NCBI GenBank assembly: GCA_963575745.1
Contig: CAUYUJ010020759.1
Coordinates: forward strand, 55,001-119,000
Direction: 5' to 3'
DNA from: Prorocentrum cordatum
Lineage: Eukaryota > Sar > Dinophyceae > Prorocentrales > Prorocentraceae
Length of the DNA: 64,000 nt
A model generated the notes under the pieces. It saw only the letters and a list, made by a program, of their open reading frames with translations. It searched no databases and was not told the DNA's origin. The translations under genes and the position numbers were made by a program. Shown in pieces: positions 11,686-22,533 of the stretch; position 1 is the first letter of the stretch, and each line of letters starts with the position of its first letter.

Positions 11686-11795
11686 AGGTCCGCGCGGACT
11701 TCTCGGATCGGCACTGGAACCCCGGAACGCGCCAGAGGCGGCGCTGGAGGCGCCGCCACGGGGCCCCAGCGCCGATCCGTCATATATTTGGCGGT
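11686..11795. repeat. Foldback repeat FB1, short copy
   Basis: GAGGTCCGCGCGGACTTCTCGG...CGCCAGAGGCGGCG...CCCAGCGCCGATCCG. The arms are complementary, with a GC-rich palindromic centre. Same family as 28296-28440 and 55214-55595. Confidence 0.7.
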
Positions 11796-11811
11796 GCACA
11801 CAAGGGGGTGG

Positions 11812-12175
11812 AGGGAAGGGGGGGGGGGCTTCTTAGAAAGAGGAGGCTTCTTAGAAGGCGCCGGCCTTACACCTATAGATATAAAGGGGCCCCAGGACAC
11901 ACAAATAAATACACACAAATAAAAATATTCCCCATATTTTCGTATATTTTCTGGGTTTTTGTCTTCCCCACCACTTCCCATATTTTCCCATATTTTCTGG
12001 GAATCGACGATTAATTGTGTCTGTGTGTTTTTCCCCCTCCTGAAAGGGGGTGGAGGGAGGGGGGGGGGCTTCTTAGAAAGAGGAGGCTTCTTGGAAGGCG
12101 CCGGCCTTACACCTATAGACAGGGCCGCGCCTCCTGAGCAGGGGTGCTTCTGAGAAGCCCTCCCCCTCCCCCTTC
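11812..12175. repeat. Dispersed repeat DR2, copy 1 (internally duplicated)
   Basis: Two GGAGGCTTCTTAGAAGGCGC blocks (near 11838 and 12080) flank an AT-rich segment with CATATTTTCCCATATTTTC and CGATTAATTGTGTCTGTGTG. The AT-rich segment and one flank recur at 45350-45735. Confidence 0.75.
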
Positions 12176-12271
12176 CCCCCTTCTGCGCGTGGCTGATATG
12201 CCTGTGGAGAAAACCTGCGAACTCTGGGCGACGAAACAGCTCCGCCACGAGTGATTCAAGCCGCCGCAATT

Positions 12272-12502
12272 GAGCAGGGACCGACCGTCCCGGCAGTCCT
12301 ATAGTCCTACCACGAAGTGCTCTCAGAGCCCAATAATGTTCTAAGAACAAGAAACAATGCTCTTAGAACATAGACCCGATGTGGTAAAACAAGACAGACT
12401 CTGCCAGAAATGTTCTAAGCACATTTCGTGGAAACCACAAAAGGTTCTTAGAACATTCTTTGGTAGGGCTATAGGCGAGCCAGGACGCTTCGCCATTGCT
12501 TG
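12272..12502 (+). repeat. Dispersed repeat DR1, copy 2
   Basis: Same start and end blocks as 364-562. It carries several TTCTTAGAACAT or AAGAACAT words and ends with GGACGCTTCGCCATTGCTT. Confidence 0.75.
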
Positions 12503-13014
12503 ACGCATCGCGCGGAGAGCACGGCCGCCACCCCCTGCGGAGCCCCTTGCCCGGCCGGCGCCGGCCGTCCACTTCCGCACTCCTCCGCCCTCCTCGTCTG
12601 GGCAGGATCCGCCACGGCATCGGATCGTGACATCGGATCACATCGGACGCGCACCGAATCCCCCAGACCCCCTGGGGTAATGAGAAAATCATGACGGGAG
12701 GTTTTTCCAAACTTTCGGCCTCCGGAAGCCCTTACTGGGCCTCGGGGCCGTCAAAAAACGACTCGAGATGAGAAACGGGTCCTGGGGGATGGGTCGAGAC
12801 CTCTTGGGATGGGGCATCGGATCAAATCGGACGTGCACCGAATCCCGACAGGGGAGCGAAGACGATCCCGGCGATCCGACGATCCCATGCGGCCCGATGC
12901 TTGCATGGCGCTGGTGTGCATCCTGGCGCGGCCGAACCGATCCGATCCCGACCCCATGCCGATGCGCCGGGTAAGGGAACGAAGAATGACATAAACATTA
13001 AGAGGTTGATAGAC
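12503..13014. other. No gene; local GGACGYGCACCGAATCCC duplication
   Basis: Contains two copies of CATCGGATC...CGGACGYGCACCGAATCCC (about 12618-12663 and 12808-12849) and an inverted piece of dispersed repeat DR3 (about 12737-12790). No coding frame with family resemblance is seen. Confidence 0.5.
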
Positions 13015-13165
13015 CTCCTACCCTGACACGTCGATTAGCGAATTGGCCCCTTTCGGTTCGCGGGAGGGCGTCGCGGCCGTCATTTTTGCGGGCACAGGTC
13101 CGTCGGTTTCGGGCTCAGGCCGTTTTCACTAAAGGGTGGTTTACTAAAGGGAGGTTTGTCCATCG
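13015..13165 (+). repeat. Inverted-repeat partner of 14228-14385
   Basis: Blocks GACACGTCGATTAG, GTTTTCACTAAAGGGTGG and AAAGGGAGGTTTGTCCATCG occur here. Their complements occur in reverse order at 14228-14385, giving arms about 1.1 kb apart that enclose a GGA tract. Confidence 0.75.
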
Positions 13166-13934
13166 CCAAAACATACAAACTCGGAGGTCCGCGCGGATTC
13201 CTAGGATCCGCGCCGGGGGCGACGCCGGCGCCCCCGCGGCAGGTCGGCGATCTCGCGTGGAGTTCCGCAACAACGGTGTCTTCTGGCATGAGGGTGTATG
13301 GCGCAACGGCAGCGTGGCTGACTCTGGATCAGAAGGCTAGGAGCGAAGCTCTCTGCCCTCATATTGTTTGCCGGAGGGGTGGACAGCGCGCCCAATGGTA
13401 GTGCAAGCGCACCCGTCACGTGACCATATCGCCTCCTGCGGGCTTCAGTGCACCGCCCGTATGGATCCTGGGTGCAAGTCTGGCCGGTGGACCATGGGGC
13501 TCCCACGAACGACCAATGGCGCGACATGTCGCCACCGTCGCTGCCGCGCGGGTCCCTGGGTGGTCCCCACACTTCGCGCCCTCACGCTCAACTGTTGTAT
13601 CGAATCGCAGAATCGGATGGGAAACGGGTCAAACCGCGCCTGAACCTTGGCGGCGAGCGAGGGGAAGAAGTCAGAAGTAGAAGGCCTTCTCAGAAGGCGG
13701 TGGGGCTTCTCAGAAGGCCTCCGGCATTATGAGAAGTACTCAGTGTCTTCGGGGAAGGCTTAGAAAACTTCTCAGAAGGCTGGGGGACTTCGGAGCCTTC
13801 TGAGAAGGCCCGACCCTTCCCACTTCCCCCCAGCCTCTCCGCCGAAAAAAGGAGGAGGCGGAGGAGGAAAAGCGGGGACGAGGAACGAGGGGGGGGAGGA
13901 ATGAGAAGGAGGACGAGGAAGGAGGGTGAGGAGG

Positions 13935-14075
13935 AGTAGGAGGAGGAGGAGGAGGAGGAGGAGGAGGAGGAGGAGGGGGAGGAGGAGGGGGAGGAGGAGG
14001 AGGAGGAGGAGGAGGAGGAGGAGGAGGATGAGGACGAGGATGAAGAGAAGGAGGAGGAGGAGGAGGAGGAGGAGG
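13935..14075. repeat. GGA microsatellite
   Basis: About 140 bp (GGA)n, then a (GA)n run at 14168-14190. It lies between the two arms of the 13.0/14.2 kb inverted repeat. Confidence 0.95.
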
Positions 14076-14227
14076 CCACCCCCTCGCCGCCGGGAAACGC
14101 TTCAGACTCGGGTCGGGGTCCGCTCGCGAGCGGCACCGCGGGTCGGGCTCGGCCCCTGCAGGGGCCAAGAGAGAGAGAGAGAGAGAGAGAGCTCGGCTCG
14201 TGCCCGGATGGGGTCGGAACGACATCG

Positions 14228-14385
14228 GATCGGGGATGGACAGACCTCCCTTTCGTAAAACGTGGTTTAGTGAAAACGACCTGAGGCCCAAACCTGGCGG
14301 GCGCAAGCCTGGAAAACAACGGCCGCGGCGCCCTCTCGAGAACCGAAAACCGACAATTCACTAATCGACGTGTCACTGTTGGGGG
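14228..14385 (-). repeat. Inverted-repeat partner of 13015-13165
   Basis: Read on the minus strand this gives the same GACACGTCGATTAG...GGGAGGTCTGTCC order as 13015-13165, with several substitutions. Confidence 0.75.
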
Positions 14386-14435
14386 TTCTGTCCGCCCCCG
14401 ATCGGAATGGGCATCGGCATGCAGGCCCTACATTT

Positions 14436-14590
14436 AGGTCGGGCATGTCCCCCTGCAGGCGGAATTCGGAGGACAAATCAAGCATACCCCAGGAATGGTC
14501 ACAAAAGCACCAACAAGTGCTCAAAACATCGTCCCCTGACTGTGTTTTACTGTTTTTGAACACTCCTCCTGTAGAGGGACAGGCCCGACT
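14436..14590 (+). mobile_element. MITE-1 copy 1 (155 bp, AGGTCGGGC terminal inverted repeats)
   Basis: The left end AGGTCGGGCATGTCCCCC and the right end, whose complement begins AGTCGGGCCTGTCCCTC, form terminal inverted repeats of about 20 bp. The interior is AT-richer and non-coding. Copies of similar length lie at 26771-26924 and 42257-42414, with a right half ending at 54778. No clear target-site duplication was seen. Confidence 0.75.
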
Positions 14591-14727
14591 CAACCCTACA
14601 TGTCGATGCCAGGCGGGCGCGTCGCCACTTGCCGAGCCGCTTGGCCCTCCAGCTTGCCCGCGGCACCCGACCCGCACACGATATGAATCTGCGGACTGCG
14701 GCGGCTGGAAATACACAGCCCTATGGA

Positions 14728-14912
14728 GAGCAGGGACCGACCGTCCAGACATTCCTATAGGTCTACCACGATATGTTCTCAGACTCAAAACAATATTCCA
14801 AAAACAGAAACCACGTTCTTAGAACATAAACCCGATGTGTTAAAACAAGACAGTCCCAGCCAGAAATGTTCTAAGAATAATTCGGCGAGCCAGGACGCTT
14901 CGCCACTGCTTG
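14728..14912 (+). repeat. Dispersed repeat DR1, copy 3
   Basis: GAGCAGGGACCGACCGTCC start and GGACGCTTCGCCACTGCTT end, as at 364-562 and 12272-12502. It lies about 140 bp after MITE-1 copy 1. Confidence 0.75.
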
Positions 14913-16800
14913 ACTATGGAGAGCAGGGCGAACAGGCCCCAAGGACAGCTCAACTTTAGGGATCCGACCGAACTGGACCGAGAGAATCACGCACGTCTCG
15001 GCGCCGGCCTCCCTTAACCGCCACGGACAGTGGACGTGCGTGCAGCTCTGCGGACGCCTCCCAGGGTGGGGTCGGAGCAGACCCAGGCCCCCGACGTCCT
15101 GGTTGTTCCCAAACGTCAGCCCCCAGACGGTCCCGACCCATTCCCCGGGACCGGTTTTTCATCCTGGGTCGTTTTTGGACGGTCCCGAGGTCCGGTGAAC
15201 GGCCCACAGAGACCGAAACTAGCGAAGAACCTTCCGTCTGGGGATGGTGTCGGAGGATCGCGCTACACATCGGCGATGCTCTGGCGACGTCGGGGCGGAG
15301 AAAACTGCGCTCCGGGTCGCGCCGCGTGGCCGGTGTCCTGCTGCGATGCGGCACGATGCCCCCGCCCTATCTGAACGGTCTGGGCGTCGGGCCCCAGTGA
15401 GGGATCCACGTCCAGTGCCTCCTGGGTTCCTGGGGACGCGGCTCCCGAAGTGGTGGAAAACGTGAGACGATGATTCAGAGAGTCCCAGGGGGGGAACAGT
15501 TCGAAGCAGATGGCTCTGCCGCTGGGAAATAAGCAGACGAGGATCAGGAAATCCCGATGACGACGATGACATCGCTCACGAGCACGCCCGGAACACAATC
15601 AATTAATCATCGCCCGGGGCGCTGGTGCATGACGGGCCTCTCTGGCCCGTTTACTACTCATCCTGTACTGTCTTCATCCCTGCAGAGGGCCCCCAAAGAT
15701 GCACATTCACCGCCTCCTGGTTTCCCAGGGCGCCCGAATTTGACATGGACGCCTCCGACCCTCGGGTTGCGCCGCAACGCCGCACGGGATCCTGCGTCGA
15801 GCGTGATCTCCACTACACGTTCTGAGCTGCGTCGTGCGGGTGATCGGGCTGAAGACGAAGATGACGAGGACGACGAATAGGCGAGGGAGGCGGACGATGA
15901 GGAGAAAGAGGGAAACGGAGGCCCCCCGAGGCCTGTGGACAACTCTGGAGGCCCCTAAATGTCGGCAGACATCTCCAGCGGCGTTTGGAAACCGAAACAA
16001 TTTAACAAGCAAGAAAACTCGATCGTCGATCCTCTTCATCAACCCAGTGGGAAGACCCATGATCCTCACAACGTGTGTTAGCGCCAACGTGCGACTGTCC
16101 ACTGAAACCCTTCAGTGCGACGCATCCGCCGTACGAAAGGCCTACACGGGAGGCTGCGTGACATCAGTGGACTTGAAGGCTGGGAACACACGTCCTGAAC
16201 ATCATCGGGAGATGGAGGCACGTGAGGACATTCCCGCCGCGGGCCTGTTCCGGAGTATCACCAGCGAGCAAAGGCAGCAGTTCACGAAGACGGAACCTCC
16301 AGCCCTTGGGGCAGCGCGTGCGCGCGCACGCGGTTCGGCAACGTTGCCTTCCCTCCTCCTCGGCGTTGGCAGGTGGCGCGTCGGAGGATGCAATTACTAT
16401 TGCAGAGTGTTCCCCAAACCTCGTATATCTCGGACAAAGAGTGTGTTGCGCAGCTGTCGGTGTCTGGAACGGGGCCCCAAAAACCAGAACAGCTGTCCAG
16501 GACGACGAAACGGCCTCGGGTAGGGTGTGCAAAAGTGCAGGGGCACTATACTGAAAAGATCAAGGCGTCGGGGGTTTGGTTACGGCTCGCCGCCCCTCCT
16601 GGCGACGAGGGGGAACCAAAGCGTGCGCCGAAACCATGAAGGAGGTGCTGCACGAGGCTGACGCGGAAATGACAGAAGAAAACGGGATATTGCATGGCCG
16701 ATGGAGCATGCAACCCGTCAGCGGTAGCAAGCGGCCGGGAGCTCGCTGGAACCCCGTCCCCGTTGGACTGCTTCCGTGCTCTATGAAACTCGATGCCCTG
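14913..16800. other. Long stretch without a recognisable gene
   Basis: Contains dispersed repeat DR3 copy 1 (about 15135-15240; GGTTTTTC...GACGGTCCCGAGG) and otherwise unique-looking sequence. The longest open frame (15834-16523, plus) has mixed third-position use, no recognisable domain and a repetitive Arg-rich start, so it is not called as a gene. Confidence 0.4.
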
Positions 16801-17067
16801 ACACCGCCCCGCCCCACCCCCGCCCCCCCGACCCCCTCTTCCTCCCCCTCCCCCTCTTCCTCCCCCTCCCCCTCCCCCTGCCACCTCATCCCTTCTCGTT
16901 TGCGAGGGGCGAAACAATCTTCGCAAGACGCCCCCTCTGACCACGCAGCCGGCCGCGACACCCCGTGGGCGAAATAGTTACTTACACGAGGCCCGCCGCC
17001 ACGCCCCATCTCCAGCTGCGGCCCGGCCAGGCCGACAGCGCCGGTTAGCGGCTAGCCGGCGATGTCC

Positions 17068-17786
17068 TCAGCCAGTGCGGCGCCGGCCGCGCGCGCGCAG
17101 TGCCCAATTTGGCGCGCCGTCGCGACGTGCAGCGCGACGCTCGGTGTCCCAGCGCCTGGAGAGCGCCCCGGCCGCGGCGTCGGCGGCAGCGTCGTCGCCG
17201 ACCTGCTGCGCCTGGTCGCGCACCAATTGCCGCAGGTGGCGCACCACCGCTGGCCTGCGCCAGCCACCAGTCTCCAGCGTCAGAGGGAGGACTGGCCACA
17301 GGGGGCTCGGCCTTCCGGGTGGCGTCGGCGCTTGTCGATCTCGGCGTCCCGGTACACTGCGCCGTCGCGCGCTGCCGCGACGCCCAGCGCACGCTCCTCG
17401 CCTGGCACACCGTGCCGCACCTTCACGTCGGCGAAGAGCCGAAGGCACCCCAGCCGCTGGGCCTCGAGATCAATGATACCCTCGTCGCGCCGCGCCGCGA
17501 GGGCGGCCCCGCTGGCGGGGCAAAGGCGCAGCCGTGCGCGTCGCAGCCCAGCGCGGCAGCACCACTGGTTCCGAGCTGAGAAGTGCACCTGCCTCTCAGT
17601 ATGGAAACCGCACTCATGGTGAATGCGTTCCCACGCGTCTTCGAAGTTGCGGCTGCGCGCATCTGGGCCGCCCCCGCAAGCGCAGCGGTCAGCGTGCTGC
17701 GCTCGGCCGCAGAGGGGCTCGTAGCAGAGCTGCCCAGCGCGCGGCCCATTGCGCGTCGGGTTATGACAACAACTCCTCGGCGGCAC
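17068..17786 (-). pseudogene. Degraded retroelement ORF2 C-terminal fragment (third family)
   Basis: The minus-strand frame ending at 17280 reads CxCGG, then a HxxxxxE-like region, then ADVKVRHGVPGEERALG and an E-x-x-K segment. A +1 shift near 17290-17310 (a GAGCCCCCTG run) continues as LPLTLETGGW...VVRHLRQLVRDQA...RRWDTERR. The order Asp-Val-x-Val-Arg, Ala-rich helix, Lys, then 'P-L-x-x-E-T-G-x-W' and a Trp-Arg tail resembles the conserved C-terminal region seen after the reverse transcriptase in many dinoflagellate LINE-like proteins; that assignment is from memory of the family, not a search. The upstream part is cut off by the 17.8-18.3 kb TCC tract. No RT, endonuclease or ORF1 remains. 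It differs from LINE-A and LINE-B, which end differently. Confidence 0.5.
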
Positions 17787-17814
17787 GTTTTCTTGGCCAG
17801 GAAGCGCTCTCCCT

Positions 17815-18290
17815 CGTCGTCGTCCTCTTCCTCCTCCTCCTCATCATCATCCACCTCCACCTCCACCTCCACCACCTCCTCCCATGAAAACTCCTGCTCC
17901 TCCCCTCCTCCTCCTCCTGCTCCTCCTCTTCCTCCTCCTTCTCCGTATCCTTCTCCTTCTCCTGTTCCTCCAGCTCCTTCTCCTTCTCCTCCTCCTCCTC
18001 CTCCTCCTCCTCCTCCTCCTTCTCCTCCTGTTCCTCCTCCTGTTCCTCCTCCTACTCCTCCTCCTCCTCCTCTTGCTCCTCTTCCCTCTCCTCTTCCTCA
18101 TTCTCCTCCCCCTCCTCCTCCTCCTCCTCCTCTCCTTCTCCTCCTCCTTCTCCTCCTCCTCCTCCTCCACCTCGTCGTCGTCGTCGTCGTCGTCCTCGTC
18201 CCTCGTCTTCGTGTTCGTCCTCGCCCTCCCCCTCCTCCTCCTCCTCCTCCTCCTCCTCCTCCTCCTCCTCCTCATCATCATCCTCCTCCT
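17815..18290. repeat. TCC microsatellite, 475 bp, degenerate
   Basis: (TCC)n with TTC, CGT and TCA interruptions. It abuts the truncated upstream edge of the retroelement fragment at 17068-17786. Confidence 0.95.
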
Positions 18291-18769
18291 GCCTCTCCTC
18301 CTCTTCGTCGTCAGCCTACCCAGCCCCCAGCCCGTCTCTGGAGGCCTCTGTTTCGTCTTTCTACCCAGCCGGCCTCCGGAGGCCCCAGTGGCCTCAGGAG
18401 GCCAACTTACGAGAAAGAGCAGAGCTCCCCGAGGGGGGGGGGGGCAACGCCGACGACGCCGAAAACGTCGACGTCAGCGCTTGGCTGGCGTAGCAGAACG
18501 GCGACAACGGCGACGGCGGCTGGACGGCGACGACGACGACGACGGCGACACGGCGACGGCGAGGACGGCGGCGCTGGGGCGGGCGAGGACGAAACGCCCG
18601 TGCCTCTTGCTAGGCTGCGTGATCTGCAGGTCCCCCAATACGCGCCCGCCAGTGCCAGCGGAGAAGCGGCACGCCTGCGGTCCGCAGGAAGCCCGAAGCC
18701 AACCCCATCCGACCCCATCCTCGGTGGCTGCCCCATCTCCTCCCTCCTCCAACCTAATCCTCCTCCTTC

Positions 18770-18820
18770 CTGCCTCCTCCTCCTCCTCTTTCTCCTCCTC
18801 CTCCTCCTCCTCCCCCCCTC
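18770..18820. repeat. TCC microsatellite
   Basis: Short (TCC)n tract. The 480 bp before it (18290-18770) is GC-rich, with GACGGCGAC repeats near 18500-18560 and no recognised gene. Confidence 0.85.
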
Positions 18821-19057
18821 CTCGATCATCCACGCTCCCGCCCCACGGCGTGCGATCTTGGGCTCCCACGGGGCCGCCAGGCGCTCTCGCGCGGGCGCGC
18901 GAGCCCGAAGGCGTCCACAACTGCACATGTGTATAATATGAATACCACTCTCCTCTCTCCCCTGATGCCGTCCGGAAAATATTCGGCCCCTTCCGGGTCC
19001 TGATTTGTTGCACACAAGAATCCCGGAAACTGTGTTTTCGCTTGGTTGTGTCTCAAA

Positions 19058-19275
19058 ATGTTGCTCCCGCTTGAGCGCTAGCCTCATTTTCGGCCTTCCG
19101 CTCGTGAATCGTGCTCCCGCTGCAGCGCTGGCGTAATTTTCTGGTTTTCCCATGTGTTTTTGGCAATCCGATTCTGTTCGGTCCTTCATGATTTTGCTCC
19201 CGATTCAGCGCTGGCCCCATTTCTGCGCCTCTTGTTGTTCCAAAAGGTGCTCCCACTGTAGCGCGGGCGTTCTCG
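19058..19275. repeat. TGCTCCCGCTGCAGCGCTGGC interspersed repeat, 4 copies
   Basis: Four copies of TGCTCCCRCTGYAGCGCTGG-like words start near 19062, 19112, 19195 and 19248, each followed by a TTTTC-containing spacer. Spacing alternates between about 50 and 83 bp. Confidence 0.7.
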
Positions 19276-19892
19276 GTCCTTCCAAATAGGCCCCCAATAC
19301 TCATAGAAAAAAACACACAAGTGATTGCACATCCGGTGTCGATTCGTTGCGTATTGGGGCCGCAAAGGCCCTCTCACTTCGGGGCGGCGGCGTTTGGAGG
19401 AAGTATCAGCCGGGAGCCCCATTTCTGCCTTCAGGAGGTGATCTTGTAAGCCGAGCTAGCGGGTGCTCTCCATCGGTCCCGCCTTTTGGGGAGCTTGTCG
19501 CGGAGCCCCGGTTGCTAAACATGGAGCCGCGACTCCAGACCGGCCCCGACCCTTCGAAGACTATCCACTAACCCCCCAATGAACCTGGAGCCCTGCAATG
19601 GATGGCTGTGCGGTGTTCTGTTCTGCGCCGCTGTGCGATGACATGCTTTGTGTTGCAATGCTTTGTGACGCACTGCTTCACTACGCAATCCCACGCCATG
19701 ATATGACATTATACGCCATGCCGTGCTCTTCTACGCCATGCCATGCCGTGCTCTACGATACATCGCGCACCCTCTCGCGATCATTGCCCTGCCCGACATC
19801 CGACTGTGCGAATAGAGAGGAGATCTACGCCATGGTAAGGATGAAAGGAGGGGCAAGACGTCAGATGTGACGCGAGCGCACCTAGCTTGTCC

Positions 19893-20092
19893 CTCCCCCT
19901 CCCCCTCCCCCTCCCCCTCCTCCTCCTCCTCCTCCTCCTCCTCCTCCTCCTCGTCCTCGTCCTCCTCCTCCTCCTCCTCCTCCTCCTCCTCCTCCTCGTC
20001 CTCCTCCCTCGTCCTCCTCGTCCTCGTCGTCGCCCTCGTCCTCCTTCTCCTCCTCTTTCTCCTCCTCCTCCTCCTCCTCCTCCTCCTCGGCT
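19893..20092. repeat. TCC microsatellite, 200 bp
   Basis: CCCTCC then pure TCC with TCG interruptions. Open frames over it are homopolymeric. Confidence 0.95.
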
Positions 20093-20179
20093 GCCGCCGC
20101 AGACCGCTCGGCATTTGAGCCCATTTGACCGCCAAATGGGCGCATGAGGGGCCCGTTTGCCTGCCGAACCGGCCACTTT

Positions 20180-20300
20180 CCCACCGCCAGTGGAATCGCA
20201 CCAGCTCTCTAGGCGTAGGTGGCCTAGGGAGTTTCCTCTTCCAACCCCCTTCGTCCCCTTCGGGGAGGGGTTTAACCCCTCCCCCTACCTCCTTCCGCGA
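20180..20300 (+). repeat. Dispersed repeat DR4, copy 1
   Basis: TTTCCTCTTCCAACCCCC...CCCCTTCGGGGAGGGGTTT...CCTCCCCC. The same arrangement occurs at 40316-40440 and 63465-63590. The CCCCTTCGGGG core is a strong hairpin. Confidence 0.65.
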
Positions 20301-20324
20301 GGTGTCAGATGGCACTTATTCGCC

Positions 20325-20860
20325 CAAAATGGCTCCAGGAGGGCCTCAGAGAGCCCAAGATGACCTCCAAGATTGCTCAAGGTGGCGCAAAATGCCTCAA
20401 GATCACTTTCAAGATGCTCCTAGAAGCCCCAAGAACGCTCCAAGACGGCTCCCAGAGGCCTCCGAGACATCCAAGGAGTTCCCCAAGAGACCAAAATCCT
20501 TCAAAAACTGAGGCAACATATGATGTTTGCTTTCTCGCCTTTTCGCTTCCGATGGCCATCCGAGACCTCAAGATGGCTCCAAGATGGCCCAAGAGGGCCC
20601 CAGGAGGGGCCCAGAAGAGCCCCAAGACGGCCCCAAGAGCGCCCACGAGCGCCCCAAGAGCGCTCCAAGAGGGGTCCAGGAGGCGATTGTCGGTGCTCCC
20701 GAGAGGGGACGCTAATTGGAGCCCCCCTCAATTTTGATCGATGTCCTTCAAGATGGTCCCAAGAGCGCCCCTGAAGCTCCCAAGAGCGCCCCAAGAGGGC
20801 CCCAAGAGGCGCCCAGAGAGGGCCCCAAGAGGCCTCCAAGAGACTCCCAAGAGACCCCAT
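20325..20860. repeat. CCCAAGAG/CCAAGATGGC minisatellite, locus 1
   Basis: Degenerate 10-11 bp units such as CCAAGATGGCC, CCCAAGAGGGC and CCAAGAGCGCC over about 530 bp, followed by a TCC tract. The same unit family occurs at 31930-32590, 41335-41470 and 58960-59480. Confidence 0.85.
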
Positions 20861-20899
20861 ACGAGGCCTCAACCGTATCCCCGAGGTACCCAAGTCTCC

Positions 20900-21075
20900 C
20901 TCCTTCTCCTCCTCCTCCTCCTTGTCGTCCTTCTCGTCCTTCTCGTCCTTGACCTACTCCACCTCCTCCTGCTGCTCCTCCTCCTCCTCCTCCTCCTCCT
21001 CTCCTCCTCCTCCTCCTCCTCCTCCTCCTCCTCCTCCTCCTCCTCCTCCTCCTCCTCCTCCTCCTCCTCCTCTGT
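20900..21075. repeat. TCC microsatellite
   Basis: (TCC)n with TCG and TGC interruptions, immediately downstream of the CCCAAGAG minisatellite. Confidence 0.95.
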
Positions 21076-21559
21076 CTCTTCCTCCTCCGCCGCCTCCTGC
21101 TCCTCCTCCTCCGACGACGACGATTCCTCCTCCATCTTCCCCCCCTCGGGGTACATGACGGCTTCCCCCGCCCCTTGTTTTTCTGCATACTCCCCCACTT
21201 CCCTGATCACCTCAACTCCCCTGGGCATCGTTTCTGGATGGGCTGGTGGGGATACTTTTTTTCGGTCGCGTCCACCAGCGAAGGCGCTAGCGGAGTCAGA
21301 AGCGCTACGGGTCACGACAGCGGCCTAATTAGCAGCAAATACGGCTGGTGGGGATACGGGAAGCGTCAACAATTAGGTCCAGTCGGCTGCCCACTCAGCA
21401 GCCGAGGGGGCTCGGGCGCCAGACGGGGTCAGAAGGGGACCCTCGGGTGCGGGCTGTTTCGGGCAACTCGAAGCCCTGACCCCGCCCCCTCCCTTGCCCC
21501 CCCTCCCCGCCTGCTCCTTCTCCTCTAATGAGGGCCAACGACAGGGGGGTACTGGCATT

Positions 21560-21725
21560 TGGGGGGGAACTTCGACCTGGAATCGGCGATACATCGCCAA
21601 TAGATCGGCGATAGGCCGCCGATAGCGAATCTGCACCTGCCTGGAGGGGTGGGGATATTGGGACCCGATCGGCAATCAATGGGCGACTGGGGGTCGATGC
21701 ATCCCCCTCTATGCCTATCCCCACC
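21560..21725. repeat. ATCGGCGATACATCGCC repeat, locus 1
   Basis: Words ATCGGCGATACATCGCC, GATCGGCGATAGG and GGGTCGATGCATCCCCC recur here and at 22050-22200, 29035-29155 and 54830-54975. The word is itself near-palindromic. Confidence 0.65.
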
Positions 21726-21775
21726 GATCGTTGCCCCTGATCTAAGGGAACAGAAAGCTGTTCAAGCATGAACTT

Positions 21776-21865
21776 GGGCAGGTCCGCGCGGACTTCTCGG
21801 ATCGGCGCTGCACCCCGCGGCCGCCACCTCGCCGCCGCCCCGGCGACGCCCCCGCGAGCCCCTCA
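21776..21865. repeat. Foldback family FB1, one arm
   Basis: GGTCCGCGCGGACTTCTCGGATCGGCGCTG, the same arm as at 11686 and 55350. The other arm is not recognisable here. Confidence 0.55.
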
Positions 21866-22049
21866 AGGGCGAACGCCACCGGTGGCTCAGAATCGGCCGA
21901 CGTCGAATGATTTCAGCGCCGCGATCGTCCAAAATGGTGAAGGCTCCGCAAGGTGTCAGAAACCAGCGCACAAGTCCTCACGACGCGAGCCCGCGCGCAC
22001 CTCCATGCCGCCGTGTCCTTCAGGGGGACCGGTCAAGGGGGAGGGAGGG

Positions 22050-22200
22050 AAACATCGACCTGGAATCGGCGATCACTACATCGCCGATACATCGGCCATA
22101 GGCCCCCGATCGCGGATCCGAGCGCTCGGGGTGGCCATCAGGCCCCTATCCACGGTTAGTGGGCGCTTGGGGGTCGATGCGCCCAACTCTGAACCTACTA
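22050..22200. repeat. ATCGGCGAT repeat, locus 2
   Basis: Same words as at 21560-21725, including ATCGCCGATACATCGG and GGGGGTCGATGCGCCC, in the same order. Confidence 0.65.
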
Positions 22201-22533
22201 CGCGTTTCTTGATAAGCGTCGGGGGGGCGTCACCCCCGCCGACAGCCCCACATCGACCCCCGTCGCGGGCAGCCACCGCGCGCCAAAGGCGCTCCGACCC
22301 CCGTCGCGGCGCGACGATGAGGCGAAGTTGACCCCCGTCGGGGGGGGCCCCCCCCCGCGCGGACATAACTCGGCGCCACGGCGGCCGTTCGGGACGATCG
22401 GGGCGCCCCCGGAACGCTCTCGGCGAGGCGCGGCTGCCCGAGAACACCCCGAGGCTGGACAGCCGCCGAGCACGGAGAGCCTCGAAGCTGAGCATGTCCC
22501 CCCCTCCACCATTGAGCCTACACCCCCCCCTGA

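Noticed and set aside
15834-16523. 229-codon plus-strand frame in otherwise unique DNA
   Set aside because: Arg/Thr-rich start from a GACGA repeat, no GC-ending codon bias, no domain; plausible by chance in GC-rich sequence.
17583-18941. 452-codon plus-strand frame
   Set aside because: Low-complexity Pro/Ser/Leu over a TCC tract, and its start overlaps the antisense retroelement fragment.
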